Part shown: positions 1 through 14,600 of the stretch, piece by piece
How positions within the stretch are numbered: position 1 is the stretch's first letter
Layout of the letters: each line of letters opens with the position of its first letter
DNA from: Apoda limacodes
Lineage: Eukaryota; Arthropoda; Insecta; Lepidoptera; Limacodidae
NCBI GenBank assembly: GCA_946406115.1
Contig: OX291543.1
Span: forward strand, 27,244,815-27,308,814
Reading direction: 5' to 3'
Length of the DNA: 64,000 nt
Notes under the pieces: model-generated
Told to the model about the DNA's origin: nothing
Seen by the model: only the letters and a program-made list of their open reading frames with translations
The model's database searches: none
Program-made: the position numbers and the translations under genes

Positions 1-2487
1 AAGCCAGAGGATAGCAAATATTTGGTGGCATGCTTGTTTGTAATTTGCTTTTTAGGGTTCCGTTGTCAAACAAAGAATCCTTATAGTTTCGCCATGTCCG
101 TTTGAAGTTACTTAGACTTCAGTAATGAACTTTGGTGCAAATATAAGTAATACTATCTACAAAATTATCTTTGAATATTGTAACTTTAGAAAAAAATAAT
201 ATCGAGGGTCAATGTATTTACAAACTATATGTAAAATGGGGTTGGATAGGAGAAAAGAAAGAGCAAGTAACTGTAATAAAACGGTAACTAGTGTATGTAC
301 ATACAAAATATTAAAATCACTTTAAGCAGATTTGAGAATTCTAGAGAAAAATACACGCTAGTAAGTCTTACCTTTTGGGACACGTAAAAGTACCTGCATA
401 CATTTTGCTCTCGAATCCACTCGTCTATAGTTCTCGAGGTTATTTATAGTCACAAACCTCAGGTGAATGTTGAACAAGAATGTGACTCATAAAAATGAAC
501 TTGTAAATGTTATTTGCATTCGAAACCAGATTATAATTTACATCGAAAGCTCCAAACTGTAGTAAGCATGTCTCTGACGTGTCATTGGTCTCGCTCTAGT
601 CTATATACGCAGGTGCTTACTAGTACCGGGAATATACAAACGGTTCCGTCGGCGGTTCGCCGGGCTATCGCATCGGTTCAATGCTTACAGGTGGATTTTT
701 TTTTAATTTCTTGGCCAATTCAAATTTGTAATAAAGTATTGCATCTAAATTTTTGTGTTTATTTTCTTTTGCTAATATATTTATATATAAAAAGTTCTTG
801 TAGAACTTAATTTGTGTGTTGCGGGCACCAGTCTGACTTTCCGGCGGATCGTCGCCGGCAGTGTGTTTCCGCTATAACTACTGTTACCCCAATTACATTA
901 TGTGCCTAAAGCGGAAAATATTGATGTTTTGTCAGCTTTTAAAATAGACTGAGATATATGCACAGATAAGCTGCTATAGGCAATTCATTGCGCTCTAAGT
1001 TGTGAAACTAGGTATGTTAATCGAAAGTAAGAAATTGATTTAAATAGTTTACGATTGCAATTATCAAATTTTTTAGCTGTTAAATTCTAAATTATTTAAA
1101 TTGTTACCTTCTCGTACATAACTAAACTATTTTGAAGTTCTAGTATCGACTTTTATAATTATTATCTTAATTTTATAAATAAATGAATATCATCAAATCA
1201 TGTTTCTGAGTTACCAAAGTTTAGAAGAAGGTGTGATGATTTATTATTAGGACCTTGCATAAATCCAGACGTATTCCGCATAAGACGCGGGATATAAACA
1301 ATAATCATTAAATATAATAACTCGAATATATTTACTTGTATACATTGAAATTTACTTATAACAGAACTAGGGTTTGTATTAAAGCAATAGTACAATAAAA
1401 TTTCAGTCAAATTATATGTACCGTTGTAAAAATAAATCGAAAATTGCCTAAAACTAAGGTAATTTTGTGATTGTTTTCTATCGATTTTTTTTTATTGCAT
1501 TATGTTTTTGCTAATGAATTTCGGAATTAAAATGTAGTTTCTGTATTTTTTATATTATTGTTTAGCACTTGATTTACTCACTGAAAATTAAATTCTACTA
1601 TGGGCAGCCTATTATGGCGTCAAACAAAGCACAACACCAACAGCAACAATTTAATTTCTATAAAACAGGAAAGTTTTTAATATGTCCGTTTTTGTAGTAA
1701 GTACTCTTCAGAAGTCGTGATATCAATATTAAAAACAAAAAGTACAAATCAACTTAACTATACCGGCTTATAACTGTATAAGGAGTAGTAGAAAAATATA
1801 TATGAAATGTTTGCTTTAAAATTTAAAATTGCATTGTAAGTACGTATGTATAAAGGGGTTAGTCAGTTAGTTGGACTTACGTTTTCCGCACTTAGCCTCA
1901 TGATAGGGCCATTGTACGTGGGTAACCAATACCTGTCGTAAAAAGGAGTTAACCAGTGGCTGGATACACACTTACATCACAATATGGGGGACAGTTTCGT
2001 TTTTACAACCACTTTAGTCCTGCGTAACAGGTGGTGAATCCATCGCCGCAACCCTGCCTCTGACACAACAGTGTATCTAGCTAGACTAAGGTAGTTTTAT
2101 ATATGTCCCATAAGTCGTTAATACCACCTTTTTAGTTATTATTATCGGTTAAATGAAAGACCCAGGGACAGTATAATATACCCCCTTTGCCAATTCTAGA
2201 TGAACTTTAAGAAGTCGGAATTTTCCATTTCAGTAAAATAAGTTACTATAAGTTCTTAGGTATTTATTTTTTATGCATAGCTTATCGGTTTATAAACATT
2301 AATAGAAGTAAGCGTTAGAATCATCAATTAAATAAATTAAAAAAAAATCTTGTTCCAACAATTCAAAAATATTTATTCCCAAATTTTTCTACTTTTTAGT
2401 TTATGGAAATCGCGGACAAAATCTAGTCCGTCATATATAAAAATTCAATCCTTCGCAACATTAATATTTTTCTCCATGTTTTCGTAG
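1..2487. other. pgant intron, repeat-bearing
   Basis: AT-rich DNA with no supported exon. Around 53-110 there is a GGGTTCCGT end like that of the repeat at 7050-7433. Around 1860-2060 lies a dispersed repeat (TTAGTCCTGCGTAACAGG block) seen again, inverted, near 38900-38970 and in part near 45625-45690. The frame at 514-810 has no recognisable homology. Confidence 0.4.
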
Positions 2488-2641
2488 AGGGTTGGTTGGA
2501 ACCGCTGCTGGCTCGGATTGTAGAAGACAGGACGCGCGTCGTGTGCCCCATCATCGACGTCATATCGGATACCACCTTCGAGTACATACAGGCTTCGGAC
2601 ATGACCTGGGGAGGATTCAACTGGAAACTCAACTTTAGATG
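2488..2641 (+). CDS. pgant exon: GT-A catalytic core after DxH
   Basis: The acceptor is ..ttttcgtag and the donor is TG|gtgaga. The segment encodes [10 protein letters not shown] at the start, then [14 protein letters not shown], then [11 protein letters not shown], all hallmark GALNT catalytic sequence. It starts with two bases completing a codon (Glu is likely, giving EGWLEP) and ends inside the Trp codon, which the first base of the next exon completes. An acceptor two bases later (agag|ggt) cannot be excluded. An antisense open frame over the same bases is a shadow. Confidence 0.92.
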
Positions 2642-5600
2642 GTGAGAATAAATTTTCTTTATTTTAATGTCTTTTTACATAATAAGTATTATTCTGATTA
2701 CTATACCTATTTGGGTATAAGTGGTAAATGAAACATGTAGGGACAAAATAATATACCTATACGATAACCATACTAATATTATAAATGCGAAAGTTAGTCT
2801 GTCTGTCTGTTACCTCTTCACGCTTAAACCGCTGTACGGATTTATTGGCATGGAGATAGTTTAAGTCCCTAGAAAGGACATAGGACAAAGGTTTATTGAA
2901 AACGCCAAGTGTGAGTCGGTTTTTTTTACTAAAATTGAGGAGTTACCGTTGAAAGCCTACACCGATAACCGGATTTAGGGCGGGTGAAACCCCTGGCAAA
3001 TTTGGCATTGACGTTGTTTGAGTGCGGGAAAGAAATAAACTATTTGAAAACGTCAAGTGTAAGTCGATTTTTTTTCTATAATTGAGGAGTTGCCGTTGAA
3101 ATCAAACACCGATAACCGAATTTAGGGCGGGTCGGTCTCTGGCAAATGCTAGTACCAATATAAGAAGGCTCAGTATTGGGCAGGGCAGGATGAAAATAGA
3201 TCGTTTTTAGGTTAATTAAATATTAGGGATCGTTTATAAATAAAAATTTTTTTTTTTGACTCTGGTAGACACAGTTATTTTCTATTGATGTCAATGTAAA
3301 AATATCAATAAATTTTCTAAAACCACGAGATGCTCACTTACTTTTCTTAATTACTTGGTAGTAATTAGAAGCGTTTGGAATGAAGTATAGAATATAATTA
3401 GTAAATGCTGGTGCTTACAAACCTGCCATAAGGACAATACTTAGAACATGTGGGATTTGAACGACTATTCCTTGGCACGGCAATTTGATGCCCTCGCCGT
3501 TACCATATTGTAGTTTGGCATGTCGTGTCTTCTTCTTGACTAGTTTTTAATGACTTTTCTTGCGATAAACTTCGGGGCTCCATTGAAATTCTATGTCTTA
3601 TGTGGTTCTAGGTAATAATGCTAAGTAAGGAAAAATTTAACTTTATAAATGGAATTACATGCTACTAAAGATACGTAATTTTTACTTACCTATAGGTACG
3701 TTTTTATATTATAATGTAGTTTTACCACGGTTTCTTATTGCAGCAGTAGCTTTGCCGCTATAAAAGTTGTGTCTTCGGCATTGTCTGCAGTACTCCAAAA
3801 TTATTGAAATTTGCATTTTTGTTGATATTTGCAAATTATGGCAGTTTATTATTTTCAATGATAATTTCTTATTTATAATATGTACGGACTTGTAATATTG
3901 GTACACTTGTTGTTAAAAGCACTAGTTTTTACAATTTGAAGACAAAATAATTTTAGGAATATCTTTTCATAAATCAAAAATCCATACTTATATCATAAAT
4001 AAGAAAGTATCTATGTCTGTCTGTTATTTATTCACGTTTAAACCGCTGAACCGAATTAGATGAAATTTGGTATGGAGATTGTTTGATTCCGGGGCAGCAC
4101 ATAGGATAGTTTTTGATTTAGATAGTTAACGCGGGAGTAACCATCACTTACTGTACTGTACTAACACTTGCTATAGCAAACTTCATTAGTTTAATTAAGG
4201 AGTTGACGTAGAAATTTCACGCCGATAGTCGAATTTCGAGCGGTCGGAGCCTAATTTAGAGTTAGAACTTTTTAAAGTTAGAACGCACACAGATATGCGT
4301 GTATACAGACGTCAATTCTTTTTGTAGTGTTAGTAGTCACGAATGACACGACTTTAATATGAAGTGTCCTAGGTGTGCTGAAAATGACAGATGCAACCCC
4401 TGCAAGTTTGTAGCTGACCTTAGTCTACGTATCGTAGTAAAAACCCGAAACAAAATAACTCGCGCCTTAAGGTTCCGTACAAAAATATTATTTAGACATT
4501 AATACTTGCGTACGTACAATAGGGCAGTTGATAATCATTCGATTTTGATGAAACATTTTGTAGTTAATAATAAAAGAACCCTGAAAAAATGAGCTGATAT
4601 TTAAAAATTTAGGAAAAAAAAAGCACAATTTTTTATTTCTGTTTTGTTTTTTATATTTCTAGGTAAATTTCAAAATAGTACGGTTAATTACGAAGCGTTT
4701 CTCGCTCGATTTAAAAATGTAGTGAATGCTTAATTTTAAATATTAATATTTTAAAAAGCAGTCAACGCAGGAAAATTTCATTTCAATCAAATTTCAATTA
4801 ACAAAATAGGTGCACTTTCCATTTTACTGTGCTTATGATAATTAATATTTTAAGGAATTACTATTTTATTTAGTAGTATGTATAGTCAGGGCCGCAGAGA
4901 GAAAATCAGGGCCCAGGGGTATCCATGTGCATGACTTTATTTCGGCGCACGCAGCTCCACAAACCAATAGCGCGTTCTCGTTGGTCGTTGCTCTTCGGGC
5001 GCGAACACTTGAAAGGATTGATTGATTCTATGCAAACAGTCAAAATCGTCATTAAAGTGAAAGTTTATCGGAAAATCGCGGGCCCTTCTTAAATCTGCGG
5101 GCCCGGGGAATTCCCACCCGTCACCCCCCCCCCCTCTCGGTGGCCCTGTGTATTGAGTTGGTATAGATATATGGGTTTAAAAGGCTTTTTGTAGGATTGA
5201 GGAAAAAAATTTTACTTTTTGAGGAACGGAACCCTAAAATCTGGTATTATAAATTGCCCCATCTATTGGCATAAAAGTATAGGTATAAGTGCAATTTCGT
5301 AGTAAATATAAATCATGTGATTACTCTTGTATAGCTGCAGTGTTAATAAGAAAACTTTATTTCAACATTTTGGATTGTGTGAAATGATTCATAACTTCAA
5401 AAGGCAATAGCTATTAGCATAACTCAATAATAATGAAAATAACGATGTTTAAAAAAATGATGATTTGAATCAATTAAGTGATGACTTTTATTAATGTTTG
5501 TTTAGTCGGAAGAAAAAGTCAGTTTTTTATGGTAATAATATTTATATTATTAAGATTCGATCCATCCTATAAATATTATAAATGCGAAAGTTTGTTTGTA

Positions 5601-8600
5601 TGTCTGTTGTTTGTTACTTCATAAGTCACTCATATATGGAGCGATTTAGATGAAATTTGGTATGGAGATAGGTTGAGTCCCGGAGAAGGATTTTTAGGAA
5701 AATTTAGAAGTTCCCGCGGGAATAACTATAACCATGCTTAAACGAACTATAGCAAACTTCGTTACTATAGTTGAAGTAAGAATACCACTCCGATAACCAA
5801 ATAAAAAGTTTGGTGGTTTGTGACTCAATCACGCTGGATGGATCGGGATAAAACTAGGCACACATATAGGTTAGATTATGGAATAGGACATAGGCTATTT
5901 TTTATCCCGAAAAATTCAGAAGTTTCCGCAGGAATAACTATAACGTTTGGTACTCAATCCCTCCGCAACGGAGCATCCAATTGAGCTGAAATTTACACAG
6001 ATATGGTTGAAGATACAAGAAAAAGGAAAAAGGCTACTTTTTCGTCTCGGAGCATTCAAAAATTCCACCCGAGGGACTAACGGCCCCAGGCAACGATCTC
6101 ACTTTGTCTGAACCACCTCCCCTAATAGGGCCTCCCCCCAAACACGACGCCGACGTTCCCGGGTTCGTCGGCGAACGAACGGATACACGAGGTATCAAAG
6201 ACTGCCGGGGCGCTTTTCGCCCCCGCTCTTTTGCAATCACAACTGCGTAACGGGGAACTCCCCTTCTGGCGCTGACTCACCTTCGGGTTCGAGGCTCACG
6301 CTGGTCGAAGGGACGACCCCAAGAGCGACACCCCAAGCCTAGGCTCCAACTGCACAGTCAGTTAGAAGAAAAAAAAGTAAGGAGTAACTATAACCGAATT
6401 TCATGAACGAACCGAACCATAGCTGCAGCTATAGCTGGCCATAACAAACTTCTTTAGTATAATCAAGGAGTTGCCTTAAGAATCCCACGCCGATAACCAA
6501 ATTTAGGGTGGGCGGAGCCGCTGGCAAAAGATAGTGCAATATATTTTTATTCATCCAATATTACAAGAGTTGTTTATTTATTTTAACCTAATTGCAAAAA
6601 ATGAGGGTAATGCTTTTTGCGTGTATGGACCGTACCTATCATGAAGTATGTCCGGATCTTTGGCGTAAGGTGTAAATTGCTTAGTGCATTTCAAATTGGG
6701 GGTCGATATATTCGACTTAATAGGGAATATGCAAGAATATTAGCTTTTGATCCCACTTTAGCTATATATTTAACATTATAAAAACATGAATAATAAAAAT
6801 GTCGATACCTTCCGTTTTGTATATATTATAATATTTTTAACACTTAAAACCATTAATATTTAATAGTATTTTTCTAGGGTCGCATAAAATAAGGGTTTCC
6901 AACCCCTTTGCTATGACTGTTCGTCGCTTTGTCTGAATATATCTTGAAAAGATGTACTCAACAATATATTCCAAATGTTGCAAATACATACATACCTACG
7001 TTTTGAAAAAAACGACCAAGTGCGTGTCGTAGGTACATACATTAAGTTAGGGTTCCGTAGAACGAGAATTATTGCGGATATCTGAAAAACTTGTGTACCT
7101 GACTAGTTAGTTCTAAACGTTTTCCGCTGAAAGTATTTATCACGTGCTAATTTCAAATTTTTATTTAGATTTTTGCTATTAAAGAACTTCAAATGCATTT
7201 TCAGAGATAAGAGACTATTTGTTTTTAATCCTTACATTAAATGTATACAATACGACTACGCTTTATATTTTTTTTCTTAATTTTTTTACAAAATTGTAAG
7301 GATAGTTCATATAAAACACCTTCCTGCAAAATTTTATGAGAATTTATGCAAAGGCGGCGAAGTTATAAGGGTGTGACTACACACGAACATGACGAAACTG
7401 TGAGGGTTTGCCATTTGTTTATATACGGAACCCTAAAAAGTTATTGCATTTCAATTATTGTTATTTGAGATTTCTGTGGGTGGACCTTCAGTTAATGTTA
7501 GTCTTGAAAAATGTAACAGATTCTCACAAAAAGGGAAGAGAAAGCAATGGAAGGTGTAAAAGTAGAGTGTTATTAATCTAGATTGCATTTTGATTGTGTT
7601 CACCACACGTATTGTTCTCGTTCCGGCCCAGTAACGAGCAACATCGTTAACATACTACTTTTCAGTATAGTAGGTAGGTGCCGCCACGTCTATGCGATGA
7701 CATTATTATTTATTTTTCAGTGTCGGTTATATTGATGATTAACGCTTTTCTGGTCTAAAAAAAATACTGTTATTTTTATGTAATTTTCATTTTTATTGTG
7801 GTCTGTAAGATTTGCCTGATTAAAAGCGTGCCTATGGCTGGGGAGGGGGGTCTATGAATTAGACAAACTTTCCCTTCCTTCTCGCACCTTCATTATGTCT
7901 TATTTGTTGATCATTTTCGTCGTTTCACTTAAATTTTACTTCGGATTTAAAGGCATGTTTTACAATCAGTTTTTCCTGATTTTGTAGAAATAAGAGCTAC
8001 CGTTATAAATTTCATGGTGCAACCACATTGTAGTGAGGGTTACTTCATTAATTACGTTAGGGCATCAGGGGGCTGGGTGATTCCGAAAATTTTTATATGG
8101 CTCTTATATCTCGAGGGGAAAAAAGCCATACTTACATATGGCTAATTGAATGTAGACAAGTTCGATTTTTCATTCTAGAAAAATAGCGTACATATTATGT
8201 TTATGCCAATATTTTCCTACGAGTCGAAAATTGCTTTAAAGCGTGCTTCAAACGTAGCCGTCATTCAGTTGATTCGTATTGCGTTCGCTGCCGCTAGAAA
8301 GGGTGGAATAGAGAGTGTGGCATCTGTTGAGTTGCTGATCGTCTTCGACTAGGTAGCATGGCTTTCAAACCCGTTCACTCCGGACGACAATTTATAATCT
8401 GGTTTGAATCGGCTTTTACACTGAAAAAAAATTATTTACCAAACTCTTTCGGATATTTCAGTTATAACCAGAATTTGATTAGACATTATGAAAGTTATGT
8501 TCTTTTTACTATTCGGTTTATCTTTAAAAAAAAACAAAACAGTTAATGTTATTTTGAATTGGGCTAAGTGATATCAAATATTTATTTATGTTTAACCTTA

Positions 8601-11600
8601 CAAAAGTAAACAAACCTAAGTGGTAACAGGTAAATAAACAGTTGATCTAATTTTAATCGTAATCATTAAAATTATGCAACAAAAACCAAGGCCAAGCTTC
8701 TAGCAAATACTTTGATTAGCCATAACAATATCAACCTTTTAAGAATGATTTACTGTTTTTAGACATTTTTTTGTCACATACAACCTATTAATTTGTAGAC
8801 AAAATCAACTACTATTCAAAAAAACATTAGCTTTATCTTAACAACCAAAGTATCATATACAACCAAACTAATAATAAACATCATATCGTACCGCTACGAA
8901 TCAAGGTTGAAGTCACGCGTCCTACATCGCGCTATTGAAGTTTCTTTGATGGTTCGCATATATACAAACAGAATCGCACGTGTAGTGGACCCCTTCGATC
9001 GCGAACTATCGCACCGTCCGTAATGATAGAACTGCCTCCAATCTCGGAGGCACTCTCATCTATTACTGGCGCTCACTGCATTGCTCCCCTATCGACCCTC
9101 CACCATTTACGATTTTAGAAGCATCCGTCTGCCGCTTAGCGATGACCGGCCATCAGCCGATCATCATTGCATCGGTTTATCTCTCTCCCCTAAAAGACTT
9201 GCTCGAGAGCGACCTTCAGTCGCTCTTAAATTTAGGCGACGCCGTCATTCTTGCCGGCGACCTAAATTGCAAGCATCGCCGCTGGAACTCTTCTGTAACT
9301 TCACGTAGAGGCAGACTCCTTGACGATTTAGTTGACAGACTAAACTTTGACATTATCGCTCCCATGACGCCCACTTTCTTTCCCAACAATACTAGGAACA
9401 ACCCTGACGTACTGGACATAGCACTTCTAAAGAATGTAAGGCTAAGCTTTCGCTATAGAGGTGCTTGACGAACTTGACTCGGACCACCGCCCTGTCGTCC
9501 TCCGATTAGGTTCCCCTTCGGACACTAGAACCGTGACGGACTGGGATAAATTTGGGCAATTGCTCGAAAATCCCAGCTCGCCACATCTAGACAGCGTTCC
9601 CAACGTAATCTCTTCCGCGACCGACCTAAACGTAGCTATCAACTCACTCACTAGCCACCTGACCGCCACCGTTGGCGAGTGCTCACGACAGGTGCCGGTT
9701 GGTGATTATCACCACCTAATCCTGCCTCAGCACATCAGGTCGCTAATGACTGAGCGCACGCGATCGCGCTCCTACTACCGAAAATAAAGCTCGCTTCAAC
9801 GACTTACACCGCCGTGTAAGAACCGCTGTAGCTGAGCTTCGCGCCCAACGTTTCGGTGATCTTATGGAGAACATTTCTCCTTCTCACCAAGCTTATTGGC
9901 ACTTAGCCAGAGCTCTAAAATCCGAAACCGCCAACTCTCTCCCTCCGTTAACTCGTCCCAACAACGTTCTCGCGTTCAATGACGTCGAAAAAGCGGATTG
10001 CCTAGCGTCTAGCCTCCAAGCCCAATGTGCCTTAAGCACACAGCCTTTCGATCCCGACCACGTGCGCGAGGTAGACGGCGAAGTGGAGCGCAGAACTTCT
10101 CTGCCTCCACAAGACCCCCTGCCCCCTGTCACTGTCGACGAAGTCATACAGGTCATCAAAGACCTACGCCCCCGTAAAGCCCCCGGTGCTGACGGTATCT
10201 CAAACGATATCCTAAAGCGCCTCACTCTTCCCCTTATCTGCCTCCTAGTAGCGATCTTTAACGCTGCTATGGAACATTGCATCTTTCCTTCTCAATGGAA
10301 AGATGCAATTGTTTTAGGCATCCATAAGCCAGGCAAAGCTCGTACCGAGCCGTCCTCCTATCGCCCCATAAGTTTACTAAAGGCCCTTGGTAAACTCTAT
10401 GAACGCCTCCTTCTCGCTCGCCTACGGAACGCTATAGTCTCCAGAGGCATTTTAATAGACGAGCAGTTCGGCTTCCGTGCCAAACACTCATGCGTCCATC
10501 AAGTCCTCCGCATAACGGAACATATTCTTACTGGCTTTCAACCAGCGTTAGGTAATACCCGTCACACGGGCGCTGTCTTCTTCGATGTAGCGAAAGCTTT
10601 CGACAAAGTCTGGCACAACGGTTTAATTTTTAAACTGTACAACTTTCAGTTGCCAGATCGTCTCGTGCTCATCATACGAGACTATTTGTCGAATCGTAGC
10701 TTTCGCTACAAAGTCGAAGGCACTCTCTCTTCCCCCCGTCCCATAGAAGCAGGAGTCCCGCAAGGGTCCGTGCTCGACCCCATCTTGTACCTTCTGTACA
10801 CTAACGATATCCCTAAATCGATAGGTACCAATCTAGCCCTCTTTGCGGCCGATACCGCTCTCTATACCACAGATAGGCAAGTGAGTCGAATCACTGAGAG
10901 ACTCCAACCCGCTTTCACCGCCCTAGGCGAGTGGTTTCGGAAATGGAGAATCGAGGTGAATCTCGACAAAAGCTCTGCCGTCCTTTTTACCTTAGGCCGC
11001 CCTCCGCGGCCTCCTCCCCTTTCTCTTTTCGGTCGTGCCATTCCCTGGCAAAATAAGACCAAATATCTCGGTGTGACCATGGATAGTCGTTTGAACTTCC
11101 AAGCTCACACCAAAATAGTCAGAGACCGAGCCGCTTTTGTCCTCGGTCGTCTCTATCCCATGATAGGCAAGTATAGTTAGATGTCGCTTAGAAATAAGTT
11201 AAATCTTTACACAACTTGTATCCGCCCCATACTAGCTTATGCTAGCGTAGTCTTTGCGCTGTCCAAGCGCAATCTCCACAAACTCCAGACCCTCCAAAAC
11301 CGCTTTCTCAGAGCGGCCTCTGGAGCCTCGTGGTACGTTCGTAATGCGGACCTACACAGAGACTTCGAACTCTCCACGATTCCCCAATACTTCAAAGACT
11401 TGGCAGTCCGCTTTTTCGAGCGTACGCAAAATCACCCGAATCGATTAATTGTGCAATCTACAACGTATCATCCCCCCGATGGACCCGGGCACTGTCGTAA
11501 AACTATAGTTAGGCGGCCTCGGCACGTACTAACGGCCCCAGATGACGATGTCGCTGTCCGGATAGCGATCTCCCCGAATAGGGCCTCCCTCCAAACACGA

Positions 11601-14600
11601 CGCCCACGTCCCCGGGTTCGTGGGCGCCCACAAGGATACACGAGGTATCAAAGAGTGCCAGGGCGCTTCTCGCCCCAACTCAATCGCAACCGTACCCGCG
11701 TAACGGGTTTCCCCCCTCCTGGCGGTGAGTCACCTTCGGGTTCGAGACTCACGCCGGTCGAAGGGACGCCCCCGAGAGCGACAACCCAAGCCGAGGCTTC
11801 CCCCGCGGGGAGCCCTTGAGCGTTGGGCGCTATATGGGCTGAGGCTCCTTCAGAGCCCCAAAAAGCCCGGTGAAGCAGTAATGGCAATGGCATAATAATG
11901 GCAAAAAAAAAAAAAGTGTAGTGGACTAAGACGTTCTCCAGGCATAACTCCTCACCTGACGTGGAATTCCCGTTTACCGCCGCTTCACAGTTGGTGACTG
12001 AGCTGAACAAATTTCGCCGCAGCCCTTCATCTACCAGGTACACGAACCAGTTGTCAACCGTACGCTTCGCATAACAGAGGTTCATCAGGACCACCTATCG
12101 GTGTAATTAACAAAGGACGTATGCCGTATAACCTTTAGGTTTTTTTTAGTTCCTTGCAGTCATGGTTTGGGTTATATGTCAGGAGAAAGTCGAGCTAGGT
12201 TTATTCGAACAGCAGATCTGTTATAAACATAAGGTATGTCTACTTCAAAATTTTTGAGCAAGATATAACTGTACTTGAGGTAAAGTATAAAGAAACGTTT
12301 TTATAAGATGTAAGTAATGTTGTGAAGTAATATTCAACATCAATTGTTCAGTTAGAAAATTAACAAAACTGATTTTGGTTAGGTATTGCATTAATTATGT
12401 AGTCACTTTTTTAAGTTACAGTTAGACGAAAATTCGGTTACATCTAACGAACTATTTTTTTCAGTGTACTTTCTAATTTCAAGTCAAGTCGTTCTTCAAA
12501 AAAAGTCGGTTAAAAAACGTCCTTTCGTAATTAATGAATACCTCTTATCAGTGCAGATACTCTCACTCGATTCGCGAGTATCATGGTATTAGATTGGGGG
12601 CATACGGCAAACAAAGCCCGTTCATACGACTCCCTACTTATTGTAGTAACTTTCGGTCAACATTTCTTATTTCTGCAAAATATGCTTAAAATTTGTCTTT
12701 ATTCCCAGGTATCGCGTTCCTGAACGAGAAATGTCACGTCGCGGAGGAGATCGTACCGCGCCACTCCGCACTCCTACGATGGCGGGAGGTCTCTTCGCCA
12801 TAGACAAGGACTATTTCTATCATATTGGGTCGTATGACGAGGGGATGGACATTTGGGGGGGAGAAAATCTTGAAATGAGTTTCCGGGTATGTTTTTTTCT
12901 GTTAAGTTTCATATTTTTTTCTTTTACACTACCATTTAAAAAATTTCTCAACGACTCCCAATTAGGTAGAAAAGGAATTTGGTATTGCTTTGAGTTCTAA
13001 TTTTTTTTTCACTTGATACACAATTTAATATAAGTTAAATTCTGGTCATTTCTATTTAGTGTCGCCACGTCGTTCGTGAGATTTAAAATAAAACAAGTAA
13101 ATTAGAAAGTAAAAGTAAAGTTAAAAATGTCTGAAATAAATTTTAAATTCAATTTGTACGTTTATTTCTTTCTTCGGTTTGGGGAAATGTAGTCGTGTTA
13201 ACAAAAAGTAGGTAAATACTAGTCCATTATAATTTAATTCGACCTTGATAGTTTCCGTGAGACAGTTTTTATTAGGTATCTCGCTCGATAAATGAGCGTA
13301 CAGCGTGATTTTTTATTTATATTTGGATACCTACATTGACATATAGAAGCTACTGATGTTATACAAAATGTAAGATGTTTTATAGATGGCATAAATTTCA
13401 AAAAGCTGTATACTATTGTAAGTTTCTTTAACAGAATTCTATTAATAAATTCGGACAGTTTTTATGAAAATTAAATTGAATGACAATCTTTTGGTACTAA
13501 TTGGCATTTTGGATAACAAAATAGAAGTTTGACAAAATTTTATGGACAAAGGTATGGCAATGCGGTGGTCAGTTGGAGATCTTACCGTGTTCCCACGTGG
13601 GACATGTGTTCCGGGACAAGTCCCCGTACTCCTTCCCTGGGGGAGTTCAAAACATCGTGCTGCATAACGCGGCGAGGGTTGCCGAAGTGTGGATGGACGA
13701 ATGGGGGGAGTTCTATTACGCCATGAATCCAGGTTCGATTTTGAACTGTACAAGTTGAGTCTTTCCTATGGGACTTTGTTACTGCAAATGTTGCGCGTAG
13801 ATAATGGAAAGTGACAATTACATTTAATATGTGACGGATAAATTATAATAGTCACTGATCAAAATATTTTTATTCATTTTTTATATAGACATTACAGTTT
13901 TCCAATTGTTTTAAACCAAACCTGCGATTTCCTAATGTTTATTAGGTAAAACCATAGACATACATAACTGGACTGCACATTTCTTAGCCAGATGTGAAAA
14001 AAGGTCGCGAAGAAGCGAAAGACCACAGGTTGACTTTGTCTCTCTCTTAAGTGTAATCAATTTTGTGAGGCTGTTGCACAGTCCATAGGATTACAGAAAA
14101 AGTTTATTGGTAAAATACACAAAATGCTCGCAAAAATGATTTGGTGGATTTTTTAAAATATAGTCTTTGGCTATAAGTGGCTCTTTTGGCGTCTTTTCTT
14201 TTAGGACAACTAGAAATGTGCGAGTTGAAAACTATCTACTGATGGGATTTTTGTAAACTAAAGTTAAATAAAAATAAAAAAAAAACATTAATCCAAATTA
14301 TGTTCTTATATTCATCAGAGACAGATTAAGATGTGGCTTTAGGATATAAAAAAAACATAATTATTTTAAACTCATGTAACTAAAATCACCGATTATAATT
14401 AATTCAACTGCAAATCGTGAATTTAACTGTTCCTTTTCATTTCTATGCGTAACAGAGCGTTGCAGGTTATAAAAATAAATAATCTTAATGCTAATAAACA
14501 ACTCAGGATGTAATAAAATTATAACGGATGTAAGAAATTTGCTCAGAATCTCGACGACATTTTCTAAGCCTTTTGGTATATATTATGTAAACTGGCAATT

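Noticed and set aside
514..810. 98-codon plus-strand frame at the window start, ending near a possible donor (acag|gtggat)
   Set aside because: Tested as the preceding pgant exon; it lacks the FLDAHCEC-type sequence expected there and has no other recognisable domain.
6034..6240. Minus-strand 68-codon frame
   Set aside because: Antisense of the LINE 3' fragment; no coding signature of its own.
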